Positions 14,292 to 25,100 of a stretch of 64,000 nt of DNA are shown piece by piece. The stretch lies in NCBI RefSeq assembly GCF_007095465.1, contig NZ_SDGL01000010.1, positions 1 through 64,000 of the forward strand, written 5' to 3'. A program made the translations under genes and the position numbers. How positions within the stretch are numbered: position 1 is the stretch's first letter; every line of letters begins with the position of its first letter. Source of the DNA: Lactobacillus mulieris. GTDB taxonomy: Bacteria; Bacillota; Bacilli; Lactobacillales; Lactobacillaceae. Under the pieces are notes generated by a model, which saw only the letters and a list, made by a program, of their open reading frames with translations, made no database searches and was not told where the DNA came from.

Positions 14292-15575
14292 ATGCATAAA
14301 TTTATGGATTTTTTGCAAAATAAATTAGCTCCTTTTGGAGAAAAAGTTAGTAAACAACGCCACTTGAAGGCGCTACGTGAAGGCTTCATGTTAGCAATGC
14401 CATTAGTTTTAATTGGGTCGCTATTTCAAGTTATTGCAAGCTTCCCAATGGAAAGCTTTACCAAATGGCTTCATCAAGTGGGATTAGATGTTATTTTCAA
14501 TAATTTGATTAGTAACAGTTTTGGCTTGATTGCCTTACTAACATGTTTTGGTGTTGCTTATCGTTTAGCAACTTCATATAACGTTGATGGTCTTTCTGCT
14601 GGTGCATTAGCTGTTGCAAGTATGTTACTAGCAACTCCATCAATTACTGATAAAACCGGTGTAGCAGGTATTCCATATCCAGGAATCGGTGGTCGTGGTT
14701 TATTTACTGCTATTATTGTTGGTTTAATCACAGCTGAAATTTTCCGTTGGTTCATCCAAAAAGATATTACTATCAAAATGCCAGACAGTGTACCAGAAGT
14801 AGTAGGAAAGTCATTTATGGCCTTAGTACCCGGTGCAGTCATCTTAACATTCTTTGAAGCTGTAACTTGGGGAATCTCCTTAACACCAATTGGTAACTTG
14901 AACAACTTACTTGGAATTGTTATCGGTACGCCTTTAGGTTTAATTGGTGGAACATTAATTGGTACTTTTATTGCGATTTTACTTAATTCACTATTCTGGT
15001 TCTGTGGTGTTAACGGTGGTCAAGTAGTTAACACTGTTATGCAACCGGTTTGGTTACAAGCAGCTACTGCAAACTTAGCAGCTTGGCAAGCAGGCAAAGC
15101 TTTACCAAATATTATTACCTTACCATTTATTGACTTATTCGTTTACATCGGTGGTGGTGGTGCCACAATTGGATTGGCACTTTGCTTAATGTTCTTGAGT
15201 AAGAGTAAAGAATACAAGGTATTAGGTAAAGCAGCAGGTATTCCAGCCTTCTTTAACATTAATACAGCAATCTTATTCAGTTTCCCAACTGTTTTGAACC
15301 CAATTATGTTAATTCCATTCTTACTAGCTCCAGTAACTAATGCAGTAATTACATACTTTGCAATGGCTTTACATTTAGTTCCTTTAACAACTGGTGCTGT
15401 TATGCCTTGGACTATGCCACCTATCATTGGCGGATTCTTTGCCTGTGGTGGTAGTTGGGCAGCTGCAATTTTACAACTGGTATTAGTAATTGTTTCATTC
15501 CTTATCTACTACCCATTCTTTAAAGCTGCTGATGCAGCTCGTTTAAAGGCTGAAATGGAAAAAGAAGATAAATAA
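14292..15575 (+). CDS. celB: second PTS IIC permease, without its own IIB
   Basis: This 427-aa membrane protein of the lactose/cellobiose IIC family (CelB-like) has about ten hydrophobic segments. Signatures are FMLAMPLVLIGSLFQVIASF near the N-terminus and VYIGGGGATIGLALCLMFLS in the core. It has no IIB domain. It must therefore borrow phosphate from the IIB domain of the upstream fused permease or from one elsewhere. The symbol is by family only. It follows a TTAGGAGGAAAC ribosome site and precedes the DUF4838 gene by 19 bp, so substrate and that protein may be linked. Confidence 0.88.
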   Translation: MHKFMDFLQNKLAPFGEKVSKQRHLKALREGFMLAMPLVLIGSLFQVIASFPMESFTKWLHQVGLDVIFNNLISNSFGLIALLTCFGVAYRLATSYNVDGLSAGALAVASMLLATPSITDKTGVAGIPYPGIGGRGLFTAIIVGLITAEIFRWFIQKDITIKMPDSVPEVVGKSFMALVPGAVILTFFEAVTWGISLTPIGNLNNLLGIVIGTPLGLIGGTLIGTFIAILLNSLFWFCGVNGGQVVNTVMQPVWLQAATANLAAWQAGKALPNIITLPFIDLFVYIGGGGATIGLALCLMFLSKSKEYKVLGKAAGIPAFFNINTAILFSFPTVLNPIMLIPFLLAPVTNAVITYFAMALHLVPLTTGAVMPWTMPPIIGGFFACGGSWAAAILQLVLVIVSFLIYYPFFKAADAARLKAEMEKEDK

Positions 15576-15594
15576 AAGAAATAGGAGTTAGATT

Positions 15595-17481
15595 ATGACT
15601 ATTTTAATAAAAAATACTGCAACCAATCCCACAGCAGATTATGCTGCAAGTGAATTAGCATATTATTTAGAAAAAATTACAAAGGCTGAAGTAGGCTTTA
15701 GTTCAGATGAGGCTGATATTGTATTACAACTAGTTGCTGATCATGAAGAAAATGATCATGCTCAATATCAAGTTCAAGATGGCCATGTTATTATTTCAGG
15801 TAATCGTCCCGTAGCATTATTAATTGCAAGTTATCAATACTTACATGCTCTAGGGGTTAGATTTTTAAGACCAGGCAAAGAAAATGAATTAATCCCAAAT
15901 ATTGAAGTGGCGCAAATTAAGAATGTTAAGGCATACGACCATGTTGCAAGTTACAAACACCGTGGAGTATGTATTGAAGGGGCAAATTCATTAGAAAACA
16001 TTTTAGAATTTATTGAATGGCTTCCAAAAAATGGATTCAATAGTTTCTTCATTCAATTTGCTAATCCATATACTTTCTTAAAGCGTTGGTATAGTCATGA
16101 ATTTAACCATTACTTAGAAGGGCGTGACTTAACTGATGCTGAAATTCAAACAATGAGTGATGAAATTGATGCTGCTATGGCTCTACGTGATTTGCGTCAT
16201 CACCGGGTAGGACATGGCTGGACGGGTGAAGTATTAGGTTACTCATCAGAATTCGGTTGGGAAAGTGGCGTAAAATTAGCAGATGACAAACGTGATTTAG
16301 TTGCTAAAGTTGATGGTAAACGAGATCTAATTCAAGGAACTCCAATCTTTACTAACTTGGACATGAGTAATCACAAAGTAAATGAAGAAATGGCTAAAGT
16401 AATTGTCGATTATGCCCAAAAGCATAAAGAAGTCGATTACTTACATGTTGGGCTATCAGATGGAGATAACAACGTTTGCGAATGTGATGAATGCCAAAAG
16501 ATTTTACCAGCTGATCAATATGTCAACTTCCTGAACTATCTCGATGAGAAATTAGCTGAAGCTGGGTTGGATACTAAGATTTGTTTCTTGCTCTACCACG
16601 AATTGCTTTTCGCACCACAAGAAAACAAGATTAAAAATCCTGACCGCTTTGTCTTAATGTTTGCACCAATTAGTAGAACTTTTGAAAAGAGTTATGCTGA
16701 TGTTGATTACAAGCATGGTATTCCAGAACCAACACCATATGTAAGAAATAAAACGACTTTACCAAATTCACTTGAAGAAAACTTAGCATTTTTATTCGAT
16801 TGGCAAAGAAACTTTAAAGGAGATAGTTTTGTATATGACTATCCTTTAGGTAGAGCTCATTATGGTGATCTTGGTTATATGAAAATTAGTCAAATTATTA
16901 GTAGGGATGTTCGTTATCTTGATAAATTGCATTTAAATGGCTATATTAGTTGTCAAGAATTAAGAACTGGTTTTCCAACTACTTTGCCAAACTACGTTAT
17001 GGGTCGAACTCTTTGGGACAAGAGTTTAACATATGAAGAATTAAAAGAAGAATACTTCACAGCAGCTTTTGGTAAAGAGGGGATGCAAGTTTCAGCTTAT
17101 CTTGAAAAATTGTCTGCTTTATCAAGTAGTGACTACTTCAACAAGATTGGGAGCAGAATTAATGCACAATTAGCTGCTCAATATCAGGGATGTGTAAGTG
17201 AAACTTCTGCAATCTTGCCAGTAATTATTAAAGGTTTAAGCCAAAGCAAGAATAGTCAACATGAAAACTGGCGTGTATTAGCATATCACCGTCAAGCAGT
17301 AATTAAATTGGCTACAGCCTTAGGATTGCAAGCTAGTGGACAGCAAGCAAAAGCAGAAGAAGCCTGGATTGACTTCCAAGATTTCATTAAACTTCATGAA
17401 GATAGCTTTGAACCATATTTAGATGTTTATCGAATTATCGAAGTTGCAACTAATTATGCTGGTTTTAAATATCGGGAATAA
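15595..17481 (+). CDS. DUF4838-type protein, putative glycoside hydrolase
   Basis: This 628-aa cytoplasmic protein has no signal peptide. Residues 1-105 resemble the beta-sandwich that precedes the barrel in GH67/GH20-like enzymes (AASELAYYLEKITKAE, YQYLHALGVRFLRPG). Residues 120-480 look like a TIM barrel with DUF4838 features: YKHRGVCIEGANSLENILEF, HRVGHGWTG, VGLSDGDNNVCECDECQK and LLYHELLFAP. The acidic and His residues in these loops are candidate catalytic groups. As last gene of a PTS/phospho-galactosidase operon it probably acts on an imported, phosphorylated sugar or oligosaccharide. No characterised homolog comes to mind, so the reaction is unknown. Confidence 0.6.
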   Translation: MTILIKNTATNPTADYAASELAYYLEKITKAEVGFSSDEADIVLQLVADHEENDHAQYQVQDGHVIISGNRPVALLIASYQYLHALGVRFLRPGKENELIPNIEVAQIKNVKAYDHVASYKHRGVCIEGANSLENILEFIEWLPKNGFNSFFIQFANPYTFLKRWYSHEFNHYLEGRDLTDAEIQTMSDEIDAAMALRDLRHHRVGHGWTGEVLGYSSEFGWESGVKLADDKRDLVAKVDGKRDLIQGTPIFTNLDMSNHKVNEEMAKVIVDYAQKHKEVDYLHVGLSDGDNNVCECDECQKILPADQYVNFLNYLDEKLAEAGLDTKICFLLYHELLFAPQENKIKNPDRFVLMFAPISRTFEKSYADVDYKHGIPEPTPYVRNKTTLPNSLEENLAFLFDWQRNFKGDSFVYDYPLGRAHYGDLGYMKISQIISRDVRYLDKLHLNGYISCQELRTGFPTTLPNYVMGRTLWDKSLTYEELKEEYFTAAFGKEGMQVSAYLEKLSALSSSDYFNKIGSRINAQLAAQYQGCVSETSAILPVIIKGLSQSKNSQHENWRVLAYHRQAVIKLATALGLQASGQQAKAEEAWIDFQDFIKLHEDSFEPYLDVYRIIEVATNYAGFKYRE

Positions 17482-17539
17482 GCAAAAATATAACTGTAAA
17501 AAATTAAATACTCGTACAATGTAGAATAAATTAGTATCT

Positions 17540-17580
17540 CAAGTTCAACCTGCAAATGTAGGTTGAACTTGTTTTGTTTT
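17540..17580 (+). terminator. terminator of the PTS operon
   Basis: A 12-bp stem CAAGTTCAACCT (17540-17551) / AGGTTGAACTTG (17560-17571) is followed by TTTTGTTTT. Confidence 0.88.
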
Positions 17581-17658
17581 ATAAAAATCATGTCTTACCT
17601 TATACTATTAGCAACCATTTTGCTATAATTAAAACTGTTTGGTAATGGAGGTACTTTA

Positions 17659-18006
17659 ATGAAGAAACATTTATTTTTCCTCGGTAAAGCAGGAACAATT
17701 TATTACAGCTGGTTGATGGTTTTACTATTTATTAGTTTGATTATCGCCTTAGAAGGAAACAAGGTTATAATGTGGCCAGCCGTGATAATTGGGGGCATAT
17801 TTTTATTACTTGCAACCTATACTTTTTTATGTTCTTACATTAAAACAGAAAACAATTCTTTATTACTAAAATTACCTTATAAAAAGAAAGTAGTTTTGAC
17901 ACAAAAGCCACAAAAAGTGGCTAGTTGGCGTATTTTTCATATTTACCATGTAGAACTTTCTAAATATGAAGCAGTCAACTACTTAGTTATCCAAAAGAAA
18001 GGGTAG
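17659..18006 (+). CDS. EbsA-like small membrane protein
   Basis: This 115-aa protein has two adjacent membrane segments ([16 protein letters not shown], then [19 protein letters not shown]) and a basic C-terminal tail. Size and layout fit the EbsA family of lactobacilli and enterococci, sometimes annotated as pore-forming; the role is unsettled. It lies 7 bp before fhs, suggesting one transcript with fhs-lspA-rluD. The ribosome site is TGGAGGT. The family call is tentative. Confidence 0.5.
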   Translation: MKKHLFFLGKAGTIYYSWLMVLLFISLIIALEGNKVIMWPAVIIGGIFLLLATYTFLCSYIKTENNSLLLKLPYKKKVVLTQKPQKVASWRIFHIYHVELSKYEAVNYLVIQKKG

Positions 18007-18013
18007 TGGGCCA

Positions 18014-19690
18014 ATGAAATCAGATATAGAAATTGCACAGGCAAGTCAAGGCTTGCCAATTACCGAAATTGCTAAAAAGCTTGAACTTAACGAACAAGAT
18101 TTGGAGCTATTTGGATCAGATAAGGCTAAAATTAACTGGTCAGCAATCAAGCAGGCTCAAGCAAATCAACATTTAGGAAAGTTAATTTTAGTTACATCAA
18201 TTAGTCCCACACCAGCTGGTGAAGGCAAGTCAACAATGACAATTGGTTTAGCTGATGCCTTAAATAATCAACTTCATGAAAAAACTTTAATTGCACTGCG
18301 TGAACCCTCAATGGGACCGGTCTTTGGGTTAAAAGGTGGAGCTACAGGTGGAGGACGTGCGCAAGTTATTCCGATGGAAGATATTAACTTGCACTTTACT
18401 GGTGATATGCATGCATTAACCAGTGCAATTGATACTTTAGCTGCTTTAGTTGATAACTATATTTATCAAGACAATAGCTTGAAGCTTGATCCTAATCGTA
18501 TTCTTTTGAAGCGTGGACTTGATGTTAATGATCGAACTTTGCGTAAGATTACTTTAGGACAAGGCTCACGTTTCAATGGTATTGAACATGAAGCTAGTTT
18601 TGCAATTACAGTAGCTAATGAATTAATGGCTATTTTATGTCTAGCAACTTCAATCAGTGACCTTAAACAGCGTATTGGAAATATTTTAGTAGGTTACTCT
18701 ATTGATGATGATCCAGTTTTTGTTAAGGATTTACATTTTGAAGGGGCAATTGCGGCACTATTAGGTAAAGCATTAAAGCCTAATTTAGTTCAAACAATTG
18801 AACATACTCCTGCTTTAGTTCATGGCGGACCTTTTGCTAATATTGCTCATGGTGCAAATAGTGTTATGGCAACCAATCTTGCTTTACATTTAAGTGATTA
18901 TGTTGTCACAGAAGCTGGATTTGGAAGTGACTTGGGTGGCCAGAAGTTTATGGATTTTGTGTCAACTCATTTAGAAAAAGCACCTGACGCTATTGTCGTG
19001 GTTGCTACAGTGCGAGCTTTAAAGTATCAAGCTGAACAATCAACCGATAATCTAGCTAATGAAAATTTGGCTGCTTTAAGAGAAGGCTTCAAAAACCTCG
19101 CACGGCATATGAATAATATGCGTCAATATAATCGTCCTGTAATTGTTTTAATTAACAAGTTTGATTCAGATACCGAAGCTGAATTAAACTTACTTCAAGA
19201 CTTAATAGCAGAACATGGTATTGACAGTGAAGTTGTCACTTACCATAATGATGGCTCTCTTGGTGGCATCAAGGCTGCTGAAAAAGTTCGTGACTTAACT
19301 AACCAAGAACAAGGCGAAGTAATGCGTTCTTATGCCAAAGACGATACAATTCAAGTTAAAATTGAACAAATTGCTCAAAAGATTTATCATGCTGGTAAAG
19401 TTGAATACAGTGAAAAAGCACTTGCTCAAATTGAACACTTGAAAGAATTAGGTAAAGACAAACTTCCAGTCATTGTTGCTAAGACACAATATAGTTTCAG
19501 CGATGATAAAAAAGTTTTAGGAGCACCTACAAACTTCACTTTACACGTCAAAAACTTGGCTTTGAAAAATGGGGCTGGATTTATTGTTGTTTCAACTGGT
19601 TCTATTTTGGATATGCCTGGCTTACCAAAACATCCTGCAGCTTTAGACATTGATATTGATGATGAAGGAAAGATAAGTGGTTTGTTCTAA
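18014..19690 (+). CDS. fhs: formate-tetrahydrofolate ligase
   Basis: This 558-aa enzyme makes 10-formyl-THF from formate, THF and ATP for purine and formyl-Met-tRNA synthesis. The P-loop [18 protein letters not shown] is at about residues 65-82. The family runs [19 protein letters not shown] and [13 protein letters not shown] are intact, and the length matches the usual 555-560. The weak ribosome site (AAAGGGTAG) suggests coupling to the gene before. Its TAA overlaps the lspA ATG by one base. Confidence 0.97.
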   Translation: MKSDIEIAQASQGLPITEIAKKLELNEQDLELFGSDKAKINWSAIKQAQANQHLGKLILVTSISPTPAGEGKSTMTIGLADALNNQLHEKTLIALREPSMGPVFGLKGGATGGGRAQVIPMEDINLHFTGDMHALTSAIDTLAALVDNYIYQDNSLKLDPNRILLKRGLDVNDRTLRKITLGQGSRFNGIEHEASFAITVANELMAILCLATSISDLKQRIGNILVGYSIDDDPVFVKDLHFEGAIAALLGKALKPNLVQTIEHTPALVHGGPFANIAHGANSVMATNLALHLSDYVVTEAGFGSDLGGQKFMDFVSTHLEKAPDAIVVVATVRALKYQAEQSTDNLANENLAALREGFKNLARHMNNMRQYNRPVIVLINKFDSDTEAELNLLQDLIAEHGIDSEVVTYHNDGSLGGIKAAEKVRDLTNQEQGEVMRSYAKDDTIQVKIEQIAQKIYHAGKVEYSEKALAQIEHLKELGKDKLPVIVAKTQYSFSDDKKVLGAPTNFTLHVKNLALKNGAGFIVVSTGSILDMPGLPKHPAALDIDIDDEGKISGLF

Positions 19691-20148
19691 TGCAACTACT
19701 ATATTTATTTATCGCATTTTTAGTAGTCCTTTGTGATCAAGGATTAAAATACTATATCAGTCATAGTTTTATGTTAGGCCAAGAACATATTTTAATTGAT
19801 GGTTTACTGTCATTTACTTATGTTAAAAATACTGGTGCTGCCTGGAATATTTTAACCGGGCAAATGTGGCTATTTTACATAATTAGTATTATTGCAATAA
19901 TTGCTTGCTTGTATTTCTTGTACAACAAAAAGTATAATAATCCTATTTTCAAAACAGGAATTGGCCTTGTTTTAGGTGGAGTAATTGGTAATTTCATTGA
20001 TAGATTACATTTAAAATATGTTATTGATATGATTCAATTAGACTTTATCAATTTCAATATTTTTAATATTGCTGATTCTGCTATCACAGTTGGTATTGTA
20101 TTAGTTTTTGTCTACTTGATCTTTTTCTCAGAAAAGGAGGAGAAATAG
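19690..20148 (+). CDS. lspA: lipoprotein signal peptidase
   Basis: This 152-aa aspartyl protease (signal peptidase II) cleaves prolipoproteins in the membrane. Four hydrophobic segments are visible. The two catalytic Asp are in GGVIGNFIDRLHL and FNIFNIADSAI, and the first loop has YVKNTGAAWNIL. Its end overlaps the rluD GTG by one base. The lspA-rluD order is widely conserved in Firmicutes. Confidence 0.96.
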   Translation: MQLLYLFIAFLVVLCDQGLKYYISHSFMLGQEHILIDGLLSFTYVKNTGAAWNILTGQMWLFYIISIIAIIACLYFLYNKKYNNPIFKTGIGLVLGGVIGNFIDRLHLKYVIDMIQLDFINFNIFNIADSAITVGIVLVFVYLIFFSEKEEK

Positions 20149-21053
20149 TGGCTGATTTTGAATTAATTGTTGCAACTAAAGCAGGAAGATTAGATAAATA
20201 CATAAGTGAGCATTCTGATTTATCACGTTCAAGGGTACAAGAGTTGCTTGGCAGCGGAGATATTTTAGTAAATGGTAAGCAAGAAAAGCCAAGTTACAAA
20301 GTTGCTAACAATGATCAAATCACAGTACATGTTCCCAAATTAGTTCCACTAAATGTTGAGCCAGAAGATATTCCATTAGATATCGTTTACGAAGATGAAG
20401 ATGTAATTGTGGTTAATAAACCCCAAGGAATGGTTGTTCATCCCTCTGCTGGACATCCGAACCACACTTTAGTCAATGCTTTAATGAATCATACTAAGTT
20501 CCTTGCAGCTAGTCCTGAGGGCTTTCGACCAGGAATCGTTCATCGTATTGATAAAGATACAAGTGGCTTGTTAATGATTGCTAAAAATGCCAATGCCCGT
20601 ACAAGCTTAGAGAGTCAGCTCGCGCATAAGACAAATAAACGTGTTTATTTAGCAATTGTTCACGGTAATTTTAAAGAAGCTACAGGAACAATTGATGCAC
20701 CAATTGCTCGCAATCCTAAGGACCGTAAGAAAATGGCCATCGTTGAAGGCGGCAAAGAGGCAGTCACTCATTTTCATGTATTAGAGCAATATCCTGGTTA
20801 TGCATTAGTGAGTTGTCAATTAGAAACAGGCCGTACTCATCAAATTAGAGTTCATATGAAATATATTGGCCATCCTTTAGCTGGTGATCCATTATATGGA
20901 CCTAAAAAAACTTTAAAAGGACACGGTCAATTTTTGCATGCAAAAATATTAGGATTTAAGCAACCGAAAACTGGGCAATGGCTTGAGTTTCAAGTTGATC
21001 CTCCAGAAATTTTCCAAAAAGAGCTTACTTATTTGCGAAGCTTGAAGGGATAG
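20148..21053 (+). CDS. rluD: 23S rRNA pseudouridine synthase, RluD family
   Basis: This 301-aa protein has an S4 RNA-binding domain (residues 1-65, SRSRVQELLGSGDILVNGK) and a pseudouridine synthase domain. The catalytic Asp is in PGIVHRIDKDTSGLLMIAKN. The GTG start has AAAGGAGGAG and is coupled to lspA. In related genomes the pyr operon follows this gene; here only altered carAB remain. Confidence 0.94.
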   Translation: MADFELIVATKAGRLDKYISEHSDLSRSRVQELLGSGDILVNGKQEKPSYKVANNDQITVHVPKLVPLNVEPEDIPLDIVYEDEDVIVVNKPQGMVVHPSAGHPNHTLVNALMNHTKFLAASPEGFRPGIVHRIDKDTSGLLMIAKNANARTSLESQLAHKTNKRVYLAIVHGNFKEATGTIDAPIARNPKDRKKMAIVEGGKEAVTHFHVLEQYPGYALVSCQLETGRTHQIRVHMKYIGHPLAGDPLYGPKKTLKGHGQFLHAKILGFKQPKTGQWLEFQVDPPEIFQKELTYLRSLKG

Positions 21054-21061
21054 GTTAATAA

Positions 21062-22120
21062 ATGAAACGATATTTAATACTAGAAGATGGAACTTCTTTT
21101 GCTGGTGATAGTTTTGGAGCGGAAACTATTTCTACAGGAGAATTGGCAGTTCAAACGAGCAATTTTGGTTATCAAGAAGCCTTAACAGATCCTACAAATG
21201 CTGGGAAAATATTAGTTTTTACCACGCCAATGATTGGTACAACTGGAATTAACTCAATTGACTATGAAGCAATTGATCCTAGTGTTCGTGGCATTATTTG
21301 TAATGAAATTGCTACTCATATTTCTGATTCTCCCAATTTTCAAGAGCTGGATTATTTCTTAAAAGAGAAAAAAATTCCTGCTATAAGTGGTGTTGATACT
21401 CGTGCACTTGCCCATAAAATTAGTAATCAAAGTAAAATTAAAGCTTCTATTATGGATACTAACGATGAACACGCTTTTGACCAAATTAGAGCTTTAGTTT
21501 TACCTAAAAATAAAACAACAACTATTTCTACTTCCAACTCATATGCAGCACCGAATATCGGTAAGACTATTGCGGTAGTTGATTTAGGATTAAAGCATTC
21601 TATGCTTAGAGAATTATCTTTGCGCAAAGCTAACATTATTGTTGTCCCATACAATTCTAAGCCACAAGATATCCTTAATTTAAAACCAGATGGATTAGTT
21701 ATTTCTAATGGACCTGGTACTGCAACAGAAGTTAAAAAAGGGCTAGCTCCACTTTTTGATGAATTTTATGGGAAATTGCCAATTTTGGGAATTGGTTTAG
21801 GTTTTTTGGCAATTTGTGATTATTTAAATATCGAATTAATTGACCTTCCCAAACCATTTAATGGAGTAAATTATCCCGTTATTTTACAAAATTCCAATAC
21901 AATTTGGCAGACTGCTATGAATATTCCACAGCTGGCACTTTCTGAAAACGGCGGTATCAACTTTACTGAAACATACTATGATTTGCATAGTGACTTATTA
22001 GCTGGTTTTTATTTAAAAGATAAAGAAGTTCTTGCAACAGCTTTTAATCCCGAAGGAGCTCCGGGAAGTTTTGATGGATTAAAAATTTTTGACCAATTTA
22101 TGCAATTAATGGAGAAGTAA
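21062..22120 (+). CDS. carA: CarA-like protein with lost glutaminase triad
   Basis: This 352-aa protein is the full length of the small subunit of carbamoyl-phosphate synthase. The N-terminal domain is recognisable (GELAVQTSNFGYQEALTDP), as is the amidotransferase fold (VISNGPGTA). The nucleophile elbow reads GIGLGFLAICDY where working enzymes have GICLGHQ, so the catalytic Cys and the following His-Gln are gone. The later His-Pro-Glu reads FNPEGAPG, so the His is lost too. It cannot hydrolyse glutamine by the known mechanism. The ORF is intact and sits 2 bp before carB. It may be a decaying remnant of the pyr operon or a protein kept for another role. Confidence 0.88.
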   Translation: MKRYLILEDGTSFAGDSFGAETISTGELAVQTSNFGYQEALTDPTNAGKILVFTTPMIGTTGINSIDYEAIDPSVRGIICNEIATHISDSPNFQELDYFLKEKKIPAISGVDTRALAHKISNQSKIKASIMDTNDEHAFDQIRALVLPKNKTTTISTSNSYAAPNIGKTIAVVDLGLKHSMLRELSLRKANIIVVPYNSKPQDILNLKPDGLVISNGPGTATEVKKGLAPLFDEFYGKLPILGIGLGFLAICDYLNIELIDLPKPFNGVNYPVILQNSNTIWQTAMNIPQLALSENGGINFTETYYDLHSDLLAGFYLKDKEVLATAFNPEGAPGSFDGLKIFDQFMQLMEK

Positions 22121-22121
22121 A

Positions 22122-25100
22122 ATGCCACTTGAGAATGATTTAAATAAAGTATTAGTCCTCGGAAGTGGGCCAAATATTGTGGGTAGCGTTGCTGAAATGG
22201 ATGCCTATACTAATTCAGCAATTAAGGCTTTTTTAGAGGATGATATTCATGTTGTTTTAGTAAATCCCAATCCTGCAACTGTTTCAAGTGACCGGCAAAA
22301 AGGAGTTACTGTTTACCTTGAGCCGATGACTTTGGCTTTCATGAAGCGAATTTTACGAATGGAAGAACCAGATGCAATTGTAACTGCTTATGGTAGCACT
22401 AATGCATTAGCTGTCGCCAAGGAATTACTTGATGATGGCATAATTGATGACATGAAAATCAAGCTTTTGACAACCAATAAAGAGTTACTCAATTTGGTTG
22501 ATCATAAAAAGCAAATTGCTTTTATGCAAAAGAATAATTTTGCAACAAGTGAATCTTGGCATTTGGTTAAAACCGATACTAGTGAAAGCATTGCTGACTT
22601 GCTTTCTCATGCTCGTTTCCCACTTTTGGTAACAAAATATCATCAATATATTCATAATGAGCATTTTAAGTTCAAAAATGTGGCTGAACTGTCTGAATTT
22701 TTCAAAACAGAAAATGATACAGAAGCAGATCATTTTAACTTAAATAATTATCGCCTAACTGAAGACTTATCTAATTGGGAAGAAGTTATTGTCGATGTTT
22801 TAAGAGATAACCGTGGTAATTTTAACTTTATTAATATTTCTTCATGCTTAGAAGATGTGGCAATTAATTCTGGAGATTCGTTAATCATTAGTCCAGCCTT
22901 AACTTTAAATAATGACCATGTTCGAAAAATTAGAAAACTAAGCAAGAAAATCATGAATAGGCTGAATATCCATGGCTTTTTGAGTATTCATTTCGCCGTT
23001 AGCCACCATGATACAGAAATTGACTTGAAAGTTTTAACATTAAAAAATCGTTTAACACGAACAAGTGTCATTGCTCGCAGAGTAGCAATGTATGATATTG
23101 GCTATGTTTTGGCTAAAATTGCCTTAGGATATAACTTTAATGAGATTGTTCAACCTTTGACAGGGCAAAATGCAGCAATTGAACCAGTTTTAGATGCGGT
23201 ATCAATTAAATTCCCATATTTCTCTTTCAGCGAATCAGGATTAAATCACTATCAATTAGGTGATAGAATGCAAGCAAGTGGAGAAAGCATTGGAATTGGG
23301 CGCAATTTTGAAGCTGCCTTTTTAAAAGGATTAGAATCTAATTTTGATATTAATGGTTTACGAGATTTTTATTATTTGGGAAAGGCAAAAGATGGCCAAC
23401 AATTATTGCAGCAACTAGCTCATCCCGATGAGCTACATATAATTACCTTATTAGCAGCGATCAGTAGTGGGTTAACATACACGCAAATTCATGAAGTATG
23501 TAGGTTACATCCACTTTACTTTGAAAAATTGAGCCAAGTTATTGAAGTAGGTAAACAATTAAAGAACGAGTTATCAAAAGAAGTACTTGTAACAGCTAAA
23601 AAATTAGGCTTTTCAAACACACTTATCAGTATAATCACCCAAAAAAGTTTAGAAGATATTGGTGACTTGTGCCGAAATTACCAGCTTAATTCTTCATATT
23701 TACTTTTAGATGGTAGTGCTGGTCTATATCGAGCAAATTGTTCAGTTTGCTATAGTAGTTTTGGTAGTGAAAATGAAGTTTCCCCACTTAAAGCAAATAG
23801 AAAAGTGTTAGTAATTGGTATGAAACCAATGCAAGTTTCTTTAACTAGTGAATATGATTATATGATTTATCATGCGTTGAAAACTCTAAAAGATGAGGGC
23901 ATTGCTACTGTTTTAATTAGTAATAATAGTGAAGCAGTATCTACAGCATATGAACTAGTTGATCGCGTATACTTCGAACCAATTACTTTTGAAAATATCA
24001 AAAAGATTGCCCAAAAAGAGGGGATAGATGAGGTTTTAACGCAATTTTCTGGTAAAGAAATCAATCAATTAAGACCCAATCTTATCAATGCAGGATTAAA
24101 GTTATTAGGACAAGAAAACTTAATTTCTGAACTTGCTAAGCAAAAGATAAACGTAGATGAATTGCCAATTGAATTAGTACCTGGAGAGAAAATTTATACA
24201 GAAAGCCAAGCTAAAAATTTTGTTGAAAAGCACGGCTTCCCAGTTCTAATTGGGGGACGCACTCGAGAATTAAAAGTCAAGAGTGCAGTTGTTTATGATA
24301 TTCCAGCGCTTGAAAAATACATTAATGAAAATGATATAGATGAGGGTACTATTTCTCGCTTTATTGAGGGGAGAAAGTACGAAGTCATCGCTATTTCTGA
24401 CTCTCATAATGTAACAATTCCAGGGATTATTGAACACCTTGAGCAAACAGGCTCCCATGCTTCAGACTCAATTGCAGTTTTTCAACCACAAAATTTAAAC
24501 AAAGAACAAAGAGCATTTTTAGGTAAGATGACAAAAGAAATTTTGCCACTAATACAAATGAAAGGCCTATTTACATTACATTTCTTGCAAGCAGATGGAC
24601 AATTTTATTTATTGCAAGTTAAGACTTATGCAGGTCATAATTTAGCCTTTTTATCTAAGTCGTTAAACAGTGATTTAGTTGGAATTACAACTAAATGCTT
24701 ATTAGGGAAGAGTTTAAAAGAATTAAACCTTCCTGAGACAATTTGGCCAGCTAGTGAATTAATCCACGTAAAAATGCCCGTATTTTCATATATTGACTAT
24801 CAAAGTGGTAATACTTTTGACTCTAAAATGAAATCCTCAGCTTCAGTAATGGGGCGTGATACTTTACTTTCTAAGGCATTATATAAGGGATATGAAGGTA
24901 GTAACTTAACAATTCCAAGTTATGGCACCATTTTTATCTCAGTCCGTGATGAAGATAAGCAACGCACAATTAATCTAGCACAAAGATTTCATAGATTAGG
25001 ATTTAAGTTGGTTGCTACAGAAGGGACGGCAACTATTTTAGCTGAAGCAGGAATTACGACTGGTATTGTAAAGAAAGTGCAAGAAGACCAACACAATTTA

